This document shows positions 23,201-34,300 of a stretch of DNA of 64,000 nt, piece after piece. Source of the DNA: Heliopora coerulea (Eukaryota; Cnidaria; Anthozoa; Scleralcyonacea; Helioporidae); assembly GCA_030142905.1 (NCBI GenBank), contig JASJOG010000074.1, positions 144,001 through 208,000 of the forward strand, given 5' to 3'. The position numbers and the translations under genes were made by a program. The stretch's first letter is position 1. Every line of letters begins with the position of its first letter. The notes below the pieces were generated by a model. It did no database searches. It was not told the origin of the DNA and was given only the letters and a program-made list of their open reading frames with translations.

Positions 23201-26200
23201 ATATATTTTATTTACAGGTAATGGCTAACTTTTTTTACTTATTACACCATTATCTCAGATTTTTCAGAGCATTGTGTTAATATTTTTGTTATAGATTGGG
23301 GAAGTTCAAATATTTGATGCAGTAAATTTGGTAAGCATGGTTTATTATTGTAACTTAATAAACTGGTAAAGTGTAGCACAAAGACTTGACCTGTCATTTT
23401 CTTTGGACATTTGTAAGCATTTTAGTACATAAAGATAGGTCAAAGGTAAAAAAGATTGTATGTGTACAGATCATTGTATGAAGAATATAGGAAAGGTATT
23501 GTTGTAGTACTATTATAGTACAATACAGTCCATTTAAATTTAGTGAAGGTATTACTGTATTGCTTCTTTAATGTACCTTTATAACAGTAAGTCAGATTCA
23601 GTAAAGACAGTGATATACCATTAATATTAAACTATGATAGAAGTACCTAACAATCTTATTATAATTATGTATAGTTCAAGTAGGAACTATATAAAGTAAA
23701 GGGAATTAATGATAAAATTAGATGTGAAATTTAACAGCTCTCATCTGAAATCTTTTTGTAGCGGGCTGTTACTATGATTTCTGCTCATGACTCTCCAGTG
23801 GCTGCTTTAGCATTTAACACATCTGGCACAAAACTAGCCAGTGCTTCTGAAAAGGTAAAATGCCAGACACCAGTATGTGTGCTTTATAAAAAGTCAAACA
23901 GACAATGAATTAAAATTGTAAAATTTAGCATTATTTATAGGAATTCATGAGGTGAGAATGAACTGTAGAATTCTTATACAATAGGTTGGATTATTTGAGT
24001 AAATTATAGTCCTATAAAATGGTATAATTCAATTAGATAATGTCAAACAATGTAATTAGTAATTTGTGCCATTTTATATTTGAAATTTTATTTATGGCTT
24101 GATAGTCTTAGTATGACTTGAATTTATCTTATCCTTAGGGAACAATAATTAGAGTTTTTTCAATACCTGATGGCCAGAAGCTTTTTGAATTTCGAAGAGG
24201 TGTCAAGAGGTAAAATGCAAGGTTGACATAGATAGTGGTTTTTCACTGTTTGTCTTTTGTATCTTACTTGTAATTCACTCTTCTATGTGTACTTCTTGAC
24301 AAGGTAACCTTATATCTGCTTTATTGTAGGTGTGTTGTGATTAACTCTTTAGCTTTCAGTATGGACTCAATGTTCTTATGTGCATCAAGCAACACAGAAA
24401 CAGTTCACATATTCAAGTTAGAAATACCAAAAGACAAGTTAGTGCAATTAATTTTGATTTACAGTACTCAGCTATTCACCAACTTTGAATCCCATGTTAT
24501 TTAATATGCTATTTATACTGCATCTTGTCTCTATGTATAACTTCTTCAGGCCAGTGGAAGAACCAAGTGGTTGGATGGGATATTTCGGCAAAGCATTATC
24601 ACCAAGTAACTATCTTCCATCCCAGGTAATAACAACGTCTCTAGAAATTCAAAATATGTTTTCCCAGATGTAGAAAGAGATGACTTGTCACTTCAGTCAC
24701 ATGTGAGAGGAGTGTTGCCCAGGTTGACTCCACCAATCACCACAGGTTTTCTCTGGGCACTCTGGTTTCCTCTTGTAGCAACATTGGACCCATGAGGAGT
24801 GGTCCTTACTGAACCACTAGGGAGGACAGCTTAAATAGCTATAGGTGATAGAGTTATCCAGTATAAAATAAATAGACACTTTGTAAGCAGTGATAAAAAA
24901 TTACTTCGGTTGATTTGAACCATGAAAACTGCAAGTGGATGGTAACCTGAATATGGCTTGGTATTGCAGTCATGTCATTCAATTAGATCTTTCAATGAAC
25001 TCTAAATATGGGCAGGAACCATACTTGGTATAGTAGCTGTAAGTAAAGTGGTAGATTTTGTCTTGAAAGCTTTTTGGGAGGAAAGTATGGGATACTCATG
25101 GAAAACCATGTTGAATTTTAGCAATTCATCTTTTTGTAGAATGGTACACTCAAGGATCTATCTTATCTTTAGGTGGCAGAGGTTTTCAATCAAGGTCGTG
25201 CTTTTGCCAATGTCAAATTACCCACTGCAGGACTGAAAAATGTTTGTGGGATTACAATGTAAGATGCATCACAATTTGTCTTTGAATGTTCACATACTGT
25301 TTGTGTGCTATCTCTGAAAATTAATGGGACCTGTTAATCTTAACTGATAAATGTCAAATTATCACTGATATTTTGAGGAATAATTGATGTTTTTTCATCA
25401 AGATGTTTCCACTCAACCAGTAAAATTAACTGGCATAAGCTAGAATAGAATGATAAGATTTTCATTGTTTTGACCTTGAGTTGGTTGTGGTCATATTACA
25501 CAATTTGTGCTGGGCATTTATATTCATATCAAGATTATGGTTCCTGCCAAGTAAATCCACAGCTGTGTTGCTAGGAAAAGGTTTCTTTAGATGGAAAAGA
25601 GCTCCCATTCAGTAATTTGTTGAGCGATATTAACTTTAGTTCAATTAACTGCAGTGCATACTACAGATGTCTTCTGTTCCATGTAGTTCTCTTTTTTTTC
25701 AGACCCTTAACTCCACCTCACTGACAGGCAAGTTATTTTATATTTTGTAGTATTGGTAGAATGCCTCGTTTACTGGTAGCAACTGCTGATGGGTATTTAT
25801 ACATTTACAATATTGACCCTGAGGAAGGTGGCGATTGTACCCTTCTTAAGCAACACAGGTATGTTCTCACTTATGAAGGAAGAAGTGAAATAAATAAAAA
25901 TTATTTGTCATAAAAATTAAAGTGAGTGGGACATGCAGTTAGTCTACTCATTATAGTGTTCATCTAATAAACTTTCATACTTTCAAGACAATTTACGTTT
26001 CTTTGTTAATTTGTTTTTTAACAGGATACTGGATGGGGCAGAATCAATAACTGATGTAAATATACCTGCTTTTTTCTTGCATTTCAATATGTATATATTT
26101 AGTAATGTCAGTATACAGTTGTGTGGTTTTGTTTAAATGGCAGAAAACTGTTTATTTTTTATTGATATGATTTTTTCAAAAAAAAGACATTGATGAAGCC

Positions 26201-26444
26201 TGACTGTGAACCATCTGGAGAAGCAGAGTATCTTAGCAAAGATGAAGAACCCTCTACAAGAGGACTTCTTGCTACACAAGCATCACCCTGTAACCAAGAC
26301 ACTCAAGAACAGGCTGAAAGTGGTCCTGTTGGTAAACAAGCTGTGCCTTCTCATGGTACAACATGGTACACAGATGAAACAGGTGAAATAGGAAAGCTAG
26401 ATGATGACACAGAGTTTCCACCATTGACATTACCAAGTGATTAA
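20240..26444 (+). CDS. WIPI2: WIPI2-like autophagy PROPPIN, 448 aa, 16 exons
   Basis: WIPI2 is a seven-bladed WD-repeat protein that binds PI3P/PI(3,5)P2 on forming autophagosomes and, in vertebrates, recruits ATG16L1. Exons: 20240-20310, 20425-20507, 21291-21391, 21905-21970, 22483-22539, 22646-22685, 23130-23191, 23295-23330, 23762-23854, 24139-24209, 24330-24437, 24550-24625, 25173-25258, 25751-25858, 26025-26055, 26187-26444. All borders are GT/AG, and the 1347 joined bases give 448 codons plus stop. The phosphoinositide-binding FRRG motif is at 221-224. Blocks very close to vertebrate WIPI2 include [54 protein letters not shown] and [12 protein letters not shown]. The acidic, polar C-terminal tail ends [14 protein letters not shown], comparable to the DEDSEHPP tail of human WIPI2. 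Length matches the family (about 440-455 aa). Confidence 0.97.
24696..24880 (+). mobile_element. SINE copy, 5'-truncated, in WIPI2 intron 12
   Basis: It matches the 3' two-thirds of the tRNA-related SINE at 35832-36112: shared blocks are TCACATGTGAGA, TTGACTC, ACAGGTTTTCTC, GGACCCATGAGG and GGGTTATCCAGTATAAA-type ends. The tRNA-like head is missing. Confidence 0.8.
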
Positions 26445-27707
26445 ACAGGTTTGGTGTAAATGGATAAGTGAGGGTCAAAGTGGTAAAAACATGTTGGCAA
26501 GGGACAGAGCATTCTTTACAAATACATTCAACCAAATAAACTAAACAATGTTTAACAACAACTCTTACTGTAAGTATTAGTATCAATACAGGAAAGCAAA
26601 AAGTTCATGATGCAGATTTTTAAGAGAAAGTGGGCTCTTCTTAGATATTTCAAACTTAGTGTTGCCTGTGATGGAGTTAAGTTGGGTAAAACAAGATCAC
26701 ATGGGATTCAAGGTGTATGAGTGCATGAACTGGTCTTCACCATTTTTACAAGATCTTATATACAAAATGTTTGGCCAAAGTTATTTAAATTGATCAGTGT
26801 GAAGTAAAGGTATTGTAGTAGATATTTTTTAAAGATACAAATGACTAATGGCTGTTTGAACACCAGTCATAAGCCACTGCTAAATAAAATGTATTATTTC
26901 ATAAAGGTTAAGTTGGTACTGTAAATCAAGAAAAGCCAGGCTTATATCTAAACATTTTCATTTGTAATGTGTTTCAATCACTTTGAATGTGATTCTTGTC
27001 TGTTAACTGTTTTGTCATTGTATTTTTGAGTTATGACGATAGTGCTGTAGGTTTATACTTGAAATGTGTCCATGGTTTATTTTAGTGAGTTTTTTAGGTG
27101 AATATTTCCACATTCTGGTAGGCTTTTTGGTAATAATTATACTGAGGTTGTAGAAAGGTATGTAAGATGTTCATGATGTCTGGCAGTATTATAGAAGTCA
27201 ATTTCCTCAAGTAAAAAAAAAATGTTTTCTTTTTGAAACAAGTGCTATGAAAGTCCTACATAGATTACAAATGAGCAGAAGACTAAGTCAATAAGAAATC
27301 TACATCTTCTTCACCAATTTTGTTTAATGTGGACCTTGCAGTTAATTTTGCTATGTTTAAGGGTGTTAAGCATCTACTGGATGTGCATATCAATCAGAAT
27401 AAAAAACAGCAACCATTATTAACGATCAAGGGGCAAGGGTGCACTTTAGAATTTTATTCTTGCTGATGTATGATGACTTTATTATGGAAAGTAGGGTGTC
27501 TGCCCCAAGAACATACAGTAGTTCTAATCCATTCAGCTCTTGTATCTCTTACATTGGGTCATGTGACCTCTGACTTTTAAAAAAGTTTGAAATTTACAAA
27601 TACATTAAAGTTATGAGTCAACTACATACTTGCTTTTATAATTCCAAATGAATTAAAGTAAATGGTTCAAACCATTTACTTTAAATGAAGAATATTACAT
27701 ATTTCAC
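26445..27707. other. WIPI2 3' UTR and intergenic DNA
   Basis: No further gene seen. A poly(A)-signal-like AATAAA occurs near 26883. A perfect palindrome of two 15-base arms with a CA spacer is at 27653-27684 (arm TTAAAGTAAATGGTT), next to the following terminal-inverted-repeat element. Confidence 0.6.
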
Positions 27708-28212
27708 TACCGTATTTACTCGATTAAATGCCACCCTCAAACAAACACCTCAAATACAAACAAAAATATTATTAAACGCCACCCTCATATAAATGCTGCA
27801 TTTATACTCGTCGATGCAGCGTTTAATTGAAGCATTCTTAACTAAATAAAGTATGAACTGAATTACACTCGAGTACTACACTTAAGAAAGTACAGCACAA
27901 CTTAATCTAAACTGAAGAATACACATCTTCCGATGTCGAGGAGGCATACCCTACCATCCAGCTGCTGGACTCAGGCCACAAAGGGGACAGTGACATTGAG
28001 ATAGAATAAAAAAAGTGACAGTAGCGTGCTAGTCACCAGAAACTTACCACATAAGACATTGAACATTTCAAGAGAGACATTATGTTCTTAGGGTTTTAGT
28101 TTTAGGTTTTGGGTTTTAGCATTAAATTTGGTTTAATTAGTCAAGTTCAAAGATTAGTAATAAATGCCATCCTCAAATAAACGCCGCGGCGTTTGTCCGA
28201 GTAAATATGGTA
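27708..28212. mobile_element. Terminal-inverted-repeat element (MITE-like), 505 bp
   Basis: The ends are TACCGTATTTACTCG at 27708-27722 and the inverted copy CGAGTAAATATGGTA at 28198-28212 (one mismatch). Subterminal blocks also mirror each other: AAATGCCACCCTCAAA near the left and AAATGCCATCCTCAAATAAACGCC near the right. No transposase frame is present, so it is non-autonomous. A related fragment is at about 51780-51925. Confidence 0.75.
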
Positions 28213-28366
28213 ACTTACTTTGCAACTATTATCAGTTCACCTCTATTCCATAAGTTTTTTTTTTTAATTCTTACTCATAATGGTCCCAACCAAATACTGA
28301 ACCCATGTGCTACTTTGACTTCCACCAAAGCATTATGTCTGTATCAGTTCTGGTTTATCTTTTTCA

Positions 28367-31300
28367 TCAAAAACAATTTGTCTTTCCCAGTCTAAATGAA
28401 ATAAATTCAGCATAATACAAAATCAATTTTAGAAACAGAAGTAATAATTGAAAGCTGACTGCAATAATGTGATGACAACCAAACTCTGTCTTCAATACAG
28501 GGTATCCTTTGCATCTGTACAACACTGGTTTGATTTCCTTGTAGAATGTAAGTGCATGAGGATCCTATTATAGGTACAATACAAAATTACAAGCCATTTT
28601 ACATTCTCACTGCATATATTAAGATAATTCTATTCAAGTTATAAATAGTTACCAGCTCACCAAGATAATCTGTTCTCTTAATAACTTCATCATCTTTTCA
28701 TTGGATGACTTCAGAAGTTTGTAGTAATATATAAACACCCTAGAAACAAGGAAGTCTCTGTTATAATTACAGCAAAACTAATTTTGATTTGATAATTGCA
28801 GGAAGTTCTAAGAAATGGATTCTCTTTAAATGGGAAAGCATAAGCAACTTCTATTTACTTATTAAGGAGCAGGGCTCATCTCCTTGACAAGTGAAATTAT
28901 GAAGTGTGCCCTTGCCCCTTAGTAATTAGAAATATGTATAGATGTCAGTATTTCAAGAAATTAAATATAACTGGTGAATGTTGGGGAGATGATTGGCTTG
29001 TACCAGTTGTAGAAGGAATTTTTAAAGGAGAGTCAACCAGTTAACCCCATTAAGAGGCAAGGCCACACCCCTATCAATCATTTTACTCATCAAGGGAATG
29101 TGCCCTGCCTCTTAATGAGTTAATTTACCCCAATTTCAAGATGTGATATCACAGCCATGTGCTTAAATGTTTAGAACCAATGTTAAGTGTAACAGGGGTG
29201 CTTCAAAGTCTTGTCCTACCGAGAAAACTTTTGTGTTTTGGGACTATGTATACTGTTTTTTAAGGATAGCTAACCATTCCAATCACCTACAGTAACTAGA
29301 GCTGTCAGTGGGTTATGTTTGTAGTTTTTGCATTATTTGCAGCTTAAGTTCATTCAGTACATGTATATTGGTATACAAAAAGTTAATATGTATCTGTCTA
29401 GTCATACCCAAGAGTGATGAAAACTAAAGTAATAATGCTTGGTGAAGCTGCATATTGAACAATTTCTTTTAAGATTGCTGGGAGTCGTTCCACAAGTTCC
29501 ACAACCACATAGTAAATACTCTCTTTTCCTCTAAGACAGAATAAAATCAACTTGAAATTTTTTAAATGTTAAACAAAAAAACTCAGACTTTCAGTGAATG
29601 TCATTGTCACCTACCTGAATGGTCCACAGTCAGATGGACTAAGACGGCTAAGGAAACACAAAAATTTAAGATCAAATTTGTAGACACTGGATCTTACAGT
29701 TACAGGAGATGTTAACCCCTGGGGCATCCAAGATCTACTCCCTGAGTGGGTAATAATGCAAATGGGAATAGTATCGAAGACATAAGCCACAGTCTAGCTT
29801 GGGGTTAATGACTTGATTGAATTGGGTTTTAACCCTTGAACACTAAGGTAGGAAAAAAAATTCTCTCACCAAAATGGTTTTAAGGTGCTTTGCATTTTTG
29901 GACATTTGTGGTTATGCAGGTGTTGTCTTCTCTTACGTTTTGGCCATTGATCATGAATACATGAATAGGAATTTGATAGAAATTTTATAGGTAAGTGCTG
30001 TGAGTGAAGGTATGTGTCATGATACATTTATCATGCAAAATGTGAAGGCTAGCATACCATACCATTGCTGTCTATTTGTAAGAAGAAAAACATTGCAATA
30101 ACACAAAGGAATCATTCTAAAATACCTTTCTGATGTAACAGTATATCCAAATGCAGTGATAATAAGAGCATAGGAGATGCCCAGCAATGCCAAAAAGAGC
30201 AAGTTCATTTTAGAGGCAAGGAATGGCCGCATTGATGGACGACAGTTATTCAGGACGCTTATCTAGAAGATATGAAGGTTTTTGAAATTTACTCTAATTC
30301 CTTTCACTAACTTTCTGTTGTTTTTTGAGAATTTTGTTGATTCATTCCATATTTATCTCTGGCAAACATTTTTCAGTTATTTTACTTCTACTTTATTCAT
30401 TGTGACTAATAATTAATGTCCTGACTGCCATTTATTGATTTTCCTCTCCTCTTTACCAAATAACTATTTTGCTCACTGTAACCAGAAGTTTCTTTTGAAT
30501 GCTGTTAAGTCTTTCCTGCTTGTTTATGTTTGTTTTGTTCCCATTCCTAATTTCAAACCATCATTTTAATCCTTTCATTCTTTTACACTGGACCATCAAA
30601 TTTACTAAAAAACTAACTTTAAAATTGCTTACCTTTTTGACATAAAACAACACACAAAGTTTAAAAAGGCAAATGAATGAAAGCAATGGACTAAAAAATG
30701 TGCCAAACCTAAAAAAATATTGCATATTATGATCAGTTCCATCATCTGATCACACTTCTTTTATGAAAACACTGCCAAGCCTTACCAACACAGACACTGA
30801 GCATAAATCAGATCCAGAACGTTTCTTGAAATGTCAAACCCTGGATTACCAATGTTATCTTGCCACCATTTGAAATGATTAGACAAAACCCTACCAAACC
30901 AGGACCAAACAGGTTAATTCCTTTGGGAATACATGGCTATTCAACAAAATCAGGTAATGCTTAGTGTTTCTGCTGACCTTCTGACAAATTCTCCAAAGAA
31001 TGTAGCAACCAAGATGAATGCAAAATCCACCCAAACCAGCCGGTAAAAAGTCTGACCAACAAAATTTTCCCAGCAGCCATACTAAATACACCAAAGATAT
31101 GGCATGAATGTGGTGTCGCCAAGTTTCAAAATCCCATAAAATATTCATCTGTTTACAGTTTGCATACATGTAATACTCCAGTATTATAAAAATAGGCTGT
31201 GCAGATGAGACTACACAGTTCTGAGATAAAAACTGACCATTATCAAATTAGAATTGACAAATCTGAAAATAAAAACTACTCATATGATTATCCTTGTATG

Positions 31301-34300
31301 GTATCAGGATGTTTTACTTACAGCTTTACATTTTTCAGAGCTATTTTCCCGACCACTAGCACAGTTGATATCTCTGTATAGTGCAACAAATATTCCCATA
31401 AGAGTACACAGCTTCAGAATAAAAGTTCTGGCAGAAAATATAAGTTAGAAGGTGAATCAGTCTACTGTAATCACTAAAATGAAAAGGTACAATGAGGTAA
31501 ATATACAACCGTCATAATGAAATACATTGAGAGTAAGTGAAATGATGTAAAATTCAACTGAAAATTAAAACAGTTAACATACAGTACTTGGCTAACTACC
31601 TTACCTAGCCAGTGATACCTTCACAGCAGTTTTCCCATTTTCATAATTTTCAAAGCTTGCAATAATCCGAAACATCCCAGGAAGTATCAAATTTAAAGAA
31701 GAAACAAGCAGTGGCAAGAGAAGGTCTTTGAAAACTGTTGTATCATTCTAAAGCAGAAAATAAATAATTGCCTTGGTGAATCTACTCTTAAACAAACAAA
31801 CTTAAAAGGTTTCTGTATCCAATTTTTTCTTTAGTAGTCCCTTTCAACCTGTGACTTGCATAAATTAAAATTTGGGGGACTAAATAGATAGGTTTCATGT
31901 CACTTGAGGTTAGCAAAAATTAATGTCTTCCATATGTATACATAATTATGGAGGAGTGCATATGCATTTACATGTATGCATGCTTATATGTGTTTGTAAG
32001 GATGTATATAATATGTATATCAATATATACAACTATTTTTTACAATTTAATCAGATATTGTCCAACCAAAGCTTTCAACCCCCCCCCCCCAGACAGTTGG
32101 TCAGATACAAGTTACAAATGTGTTAGTTTGATGGTTTGACTGGTTGACATGTGCTATCTTACCAACAGCCTCAATATCAGAATTTTAATTTTTGTTCTTA
32201 AGAGTAATTTGGGATGGAAATTGAAATTTCTGTGGAGATACAGTTTCTTACCTCCACTGAGTATCCAGCAACAACCTCAACAATCAGGTAAGTAGCACAA
32301 GCAATTAATGCAAGACTTGTAAAATTGGTAACCATTCTCACACATATCATTTTAAGCATTTCCTTGTGGCTCAACACTCTTTTATCTTTAGTTTCAGCCA
32401 AGCATTCCTAGAAAATAAAACACTCTATTGGTCATTTTAATATTTATGAAACTTTTAACCTTTTTATATAAAAGTAATGATGTAAAGGACATTCCGTCAC
32501 ATTGTGGCTCCAGTGCCACATACAATAATCACTTAATTTCATGATTGATTTCATAAAAAAAATAATATCAGAGCAAATTATAATCATGAACTACAGAAAT
32601 TAGACTGCAGATGCAGTCAAAGTGCCACAGATCAGAAATTCTTTTTTTTGACTTGTTTAATAATTGTTACTTTCCTTCTGAATATAATTTTTTGATTTCT
32701 AAATCAATGATGCAACAAAAGAACTCTGCTAGTTGTCATTAAAAAAACCTCATTTTACCTCAATGTCAGTAGCAATACTTTGTTGTTTAATAGCACATGC
32801 ATCTTTATCTGTGATGCCATAATCCCATGATGTAAAAATTTTTGTAGTGAAAACTTTTGTTCCCACTCCACTTTGAAGATAATTCTGATTATAAAGACTT
32901 GTCATGCTGCAAGAAAACCAAGGTGAATTAGCATATGTTTCAGCTCCTACATACCTGAAACAGTAAGACAAGTACAGTGTGGCCATTTAACAGTATGATG
33001 GTCAAAACATATATCATGGCTGATGTCAGTACATGTAACATACTGATCAATAAACAAGTTCTTGAGTGCAACAATTTATTCATAGTAGCAACATGCCATT
33101 TCAAATACCTGATATTAATATAGAAAGAATAAAATTATGTAAATGTATTTACTTTTTTTTCTTAGTTATAATAATAATTAATATTAGTCTTTCTTCTCTT
33201 CTGTATTTTTCAAAGCACTTTATACAGGCTTCTACCTTTACCTTGTCACAAGTATTATCAATGAAACCAGAAGATAGCTTGCACATGTGAACAAGTAAGC
33301 CAAGGGCATCTCATAACCAGAACCATCAGAAATGACCATAGTTTCACTTGTGTAGTGACCATAATACAACTCTGTGCCATTGAACCACCCCTGTGAAAAC
33401 AATCAAGTGTTATCAATCAGCATACAGAAAAATAAAACTGATAACCAACAAATTGAAACACAGTCTTACTGTGTGTATTACAATTGTTTGCAAGTTTTGA
33501 AAATCAATTTTAGGTGCACCTTAGCCTGGGCCTGATGGAGGGCAAAAAATTTTACTCTGGCAAATGCCAGATGATTTTATTTTGACTGATGATGTTACAG
33601 ATAACTTAACATTCTTTATTGCTGTCTGATATTCTGTTCCTGGTTGCTGCCATGCTTTTTGGTCATTTGTTGTCATTCAGTTAGTGATGTTTTTCTTTTG
33701 AACGATGATATAAGCCAAAAGGGTCAAGTAACTGCCAAAAACTTATATGATTCCTTGTTTTCAAACTGCACTTACTGCTCCATCTAAAATGTCTGATCCA
33801 TGGAAATTTTTAAGAGTGGAACTTTTTACACTTGGTCGATAAATAATTTGAGGAATAAAGATAAACACCAAGATCAGTAGAAAAATAAGACTGTTGAGCA
33901 AGAACAACCAGCGAAGGAAGAGGAAATATGACAGAACACCAGTCCCAAACTTTCCTGAAAATAACATAATACAGTTATTGATACTTTGCAATAACTACAA
34001 AATAAACTTAATAATACTGTAACTATCCTTATTAATTATTACCAGTCTCAACACCACATACAACCTTGCTCATTATTACAGTTTACAGATAAACATCACA
34101 CAAGTGTCAATGGTCATCAAGTGACATATCTGGAAACCATAAGTATGTTAACAAGTGTGAATTACTTAACTGTGCTAAGGTTTGTTTTCTTAGAACAACT
34201 TTTCCTGAAAAACCAGAAGATGGGTGACTCACAGAGCTCAGGGGGGAAGAAGATATTTTGTCAAATATAAATTACATTGTATTTTAGGATAAACTATTTT

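Noticed and set aside
26272..26586. 104-aa antisense frame
   Set aside because: Shadow of the last WIPI2 exon; no features of its own.
30891..31169. 92-aa minus-strand frame overlapping TMC
   Set aside because: It is the wrong frame; the correct frame of the same DNA gives the TMC signature CWENFVGQTFYRL with proper splice sites at 31081 and 30978.
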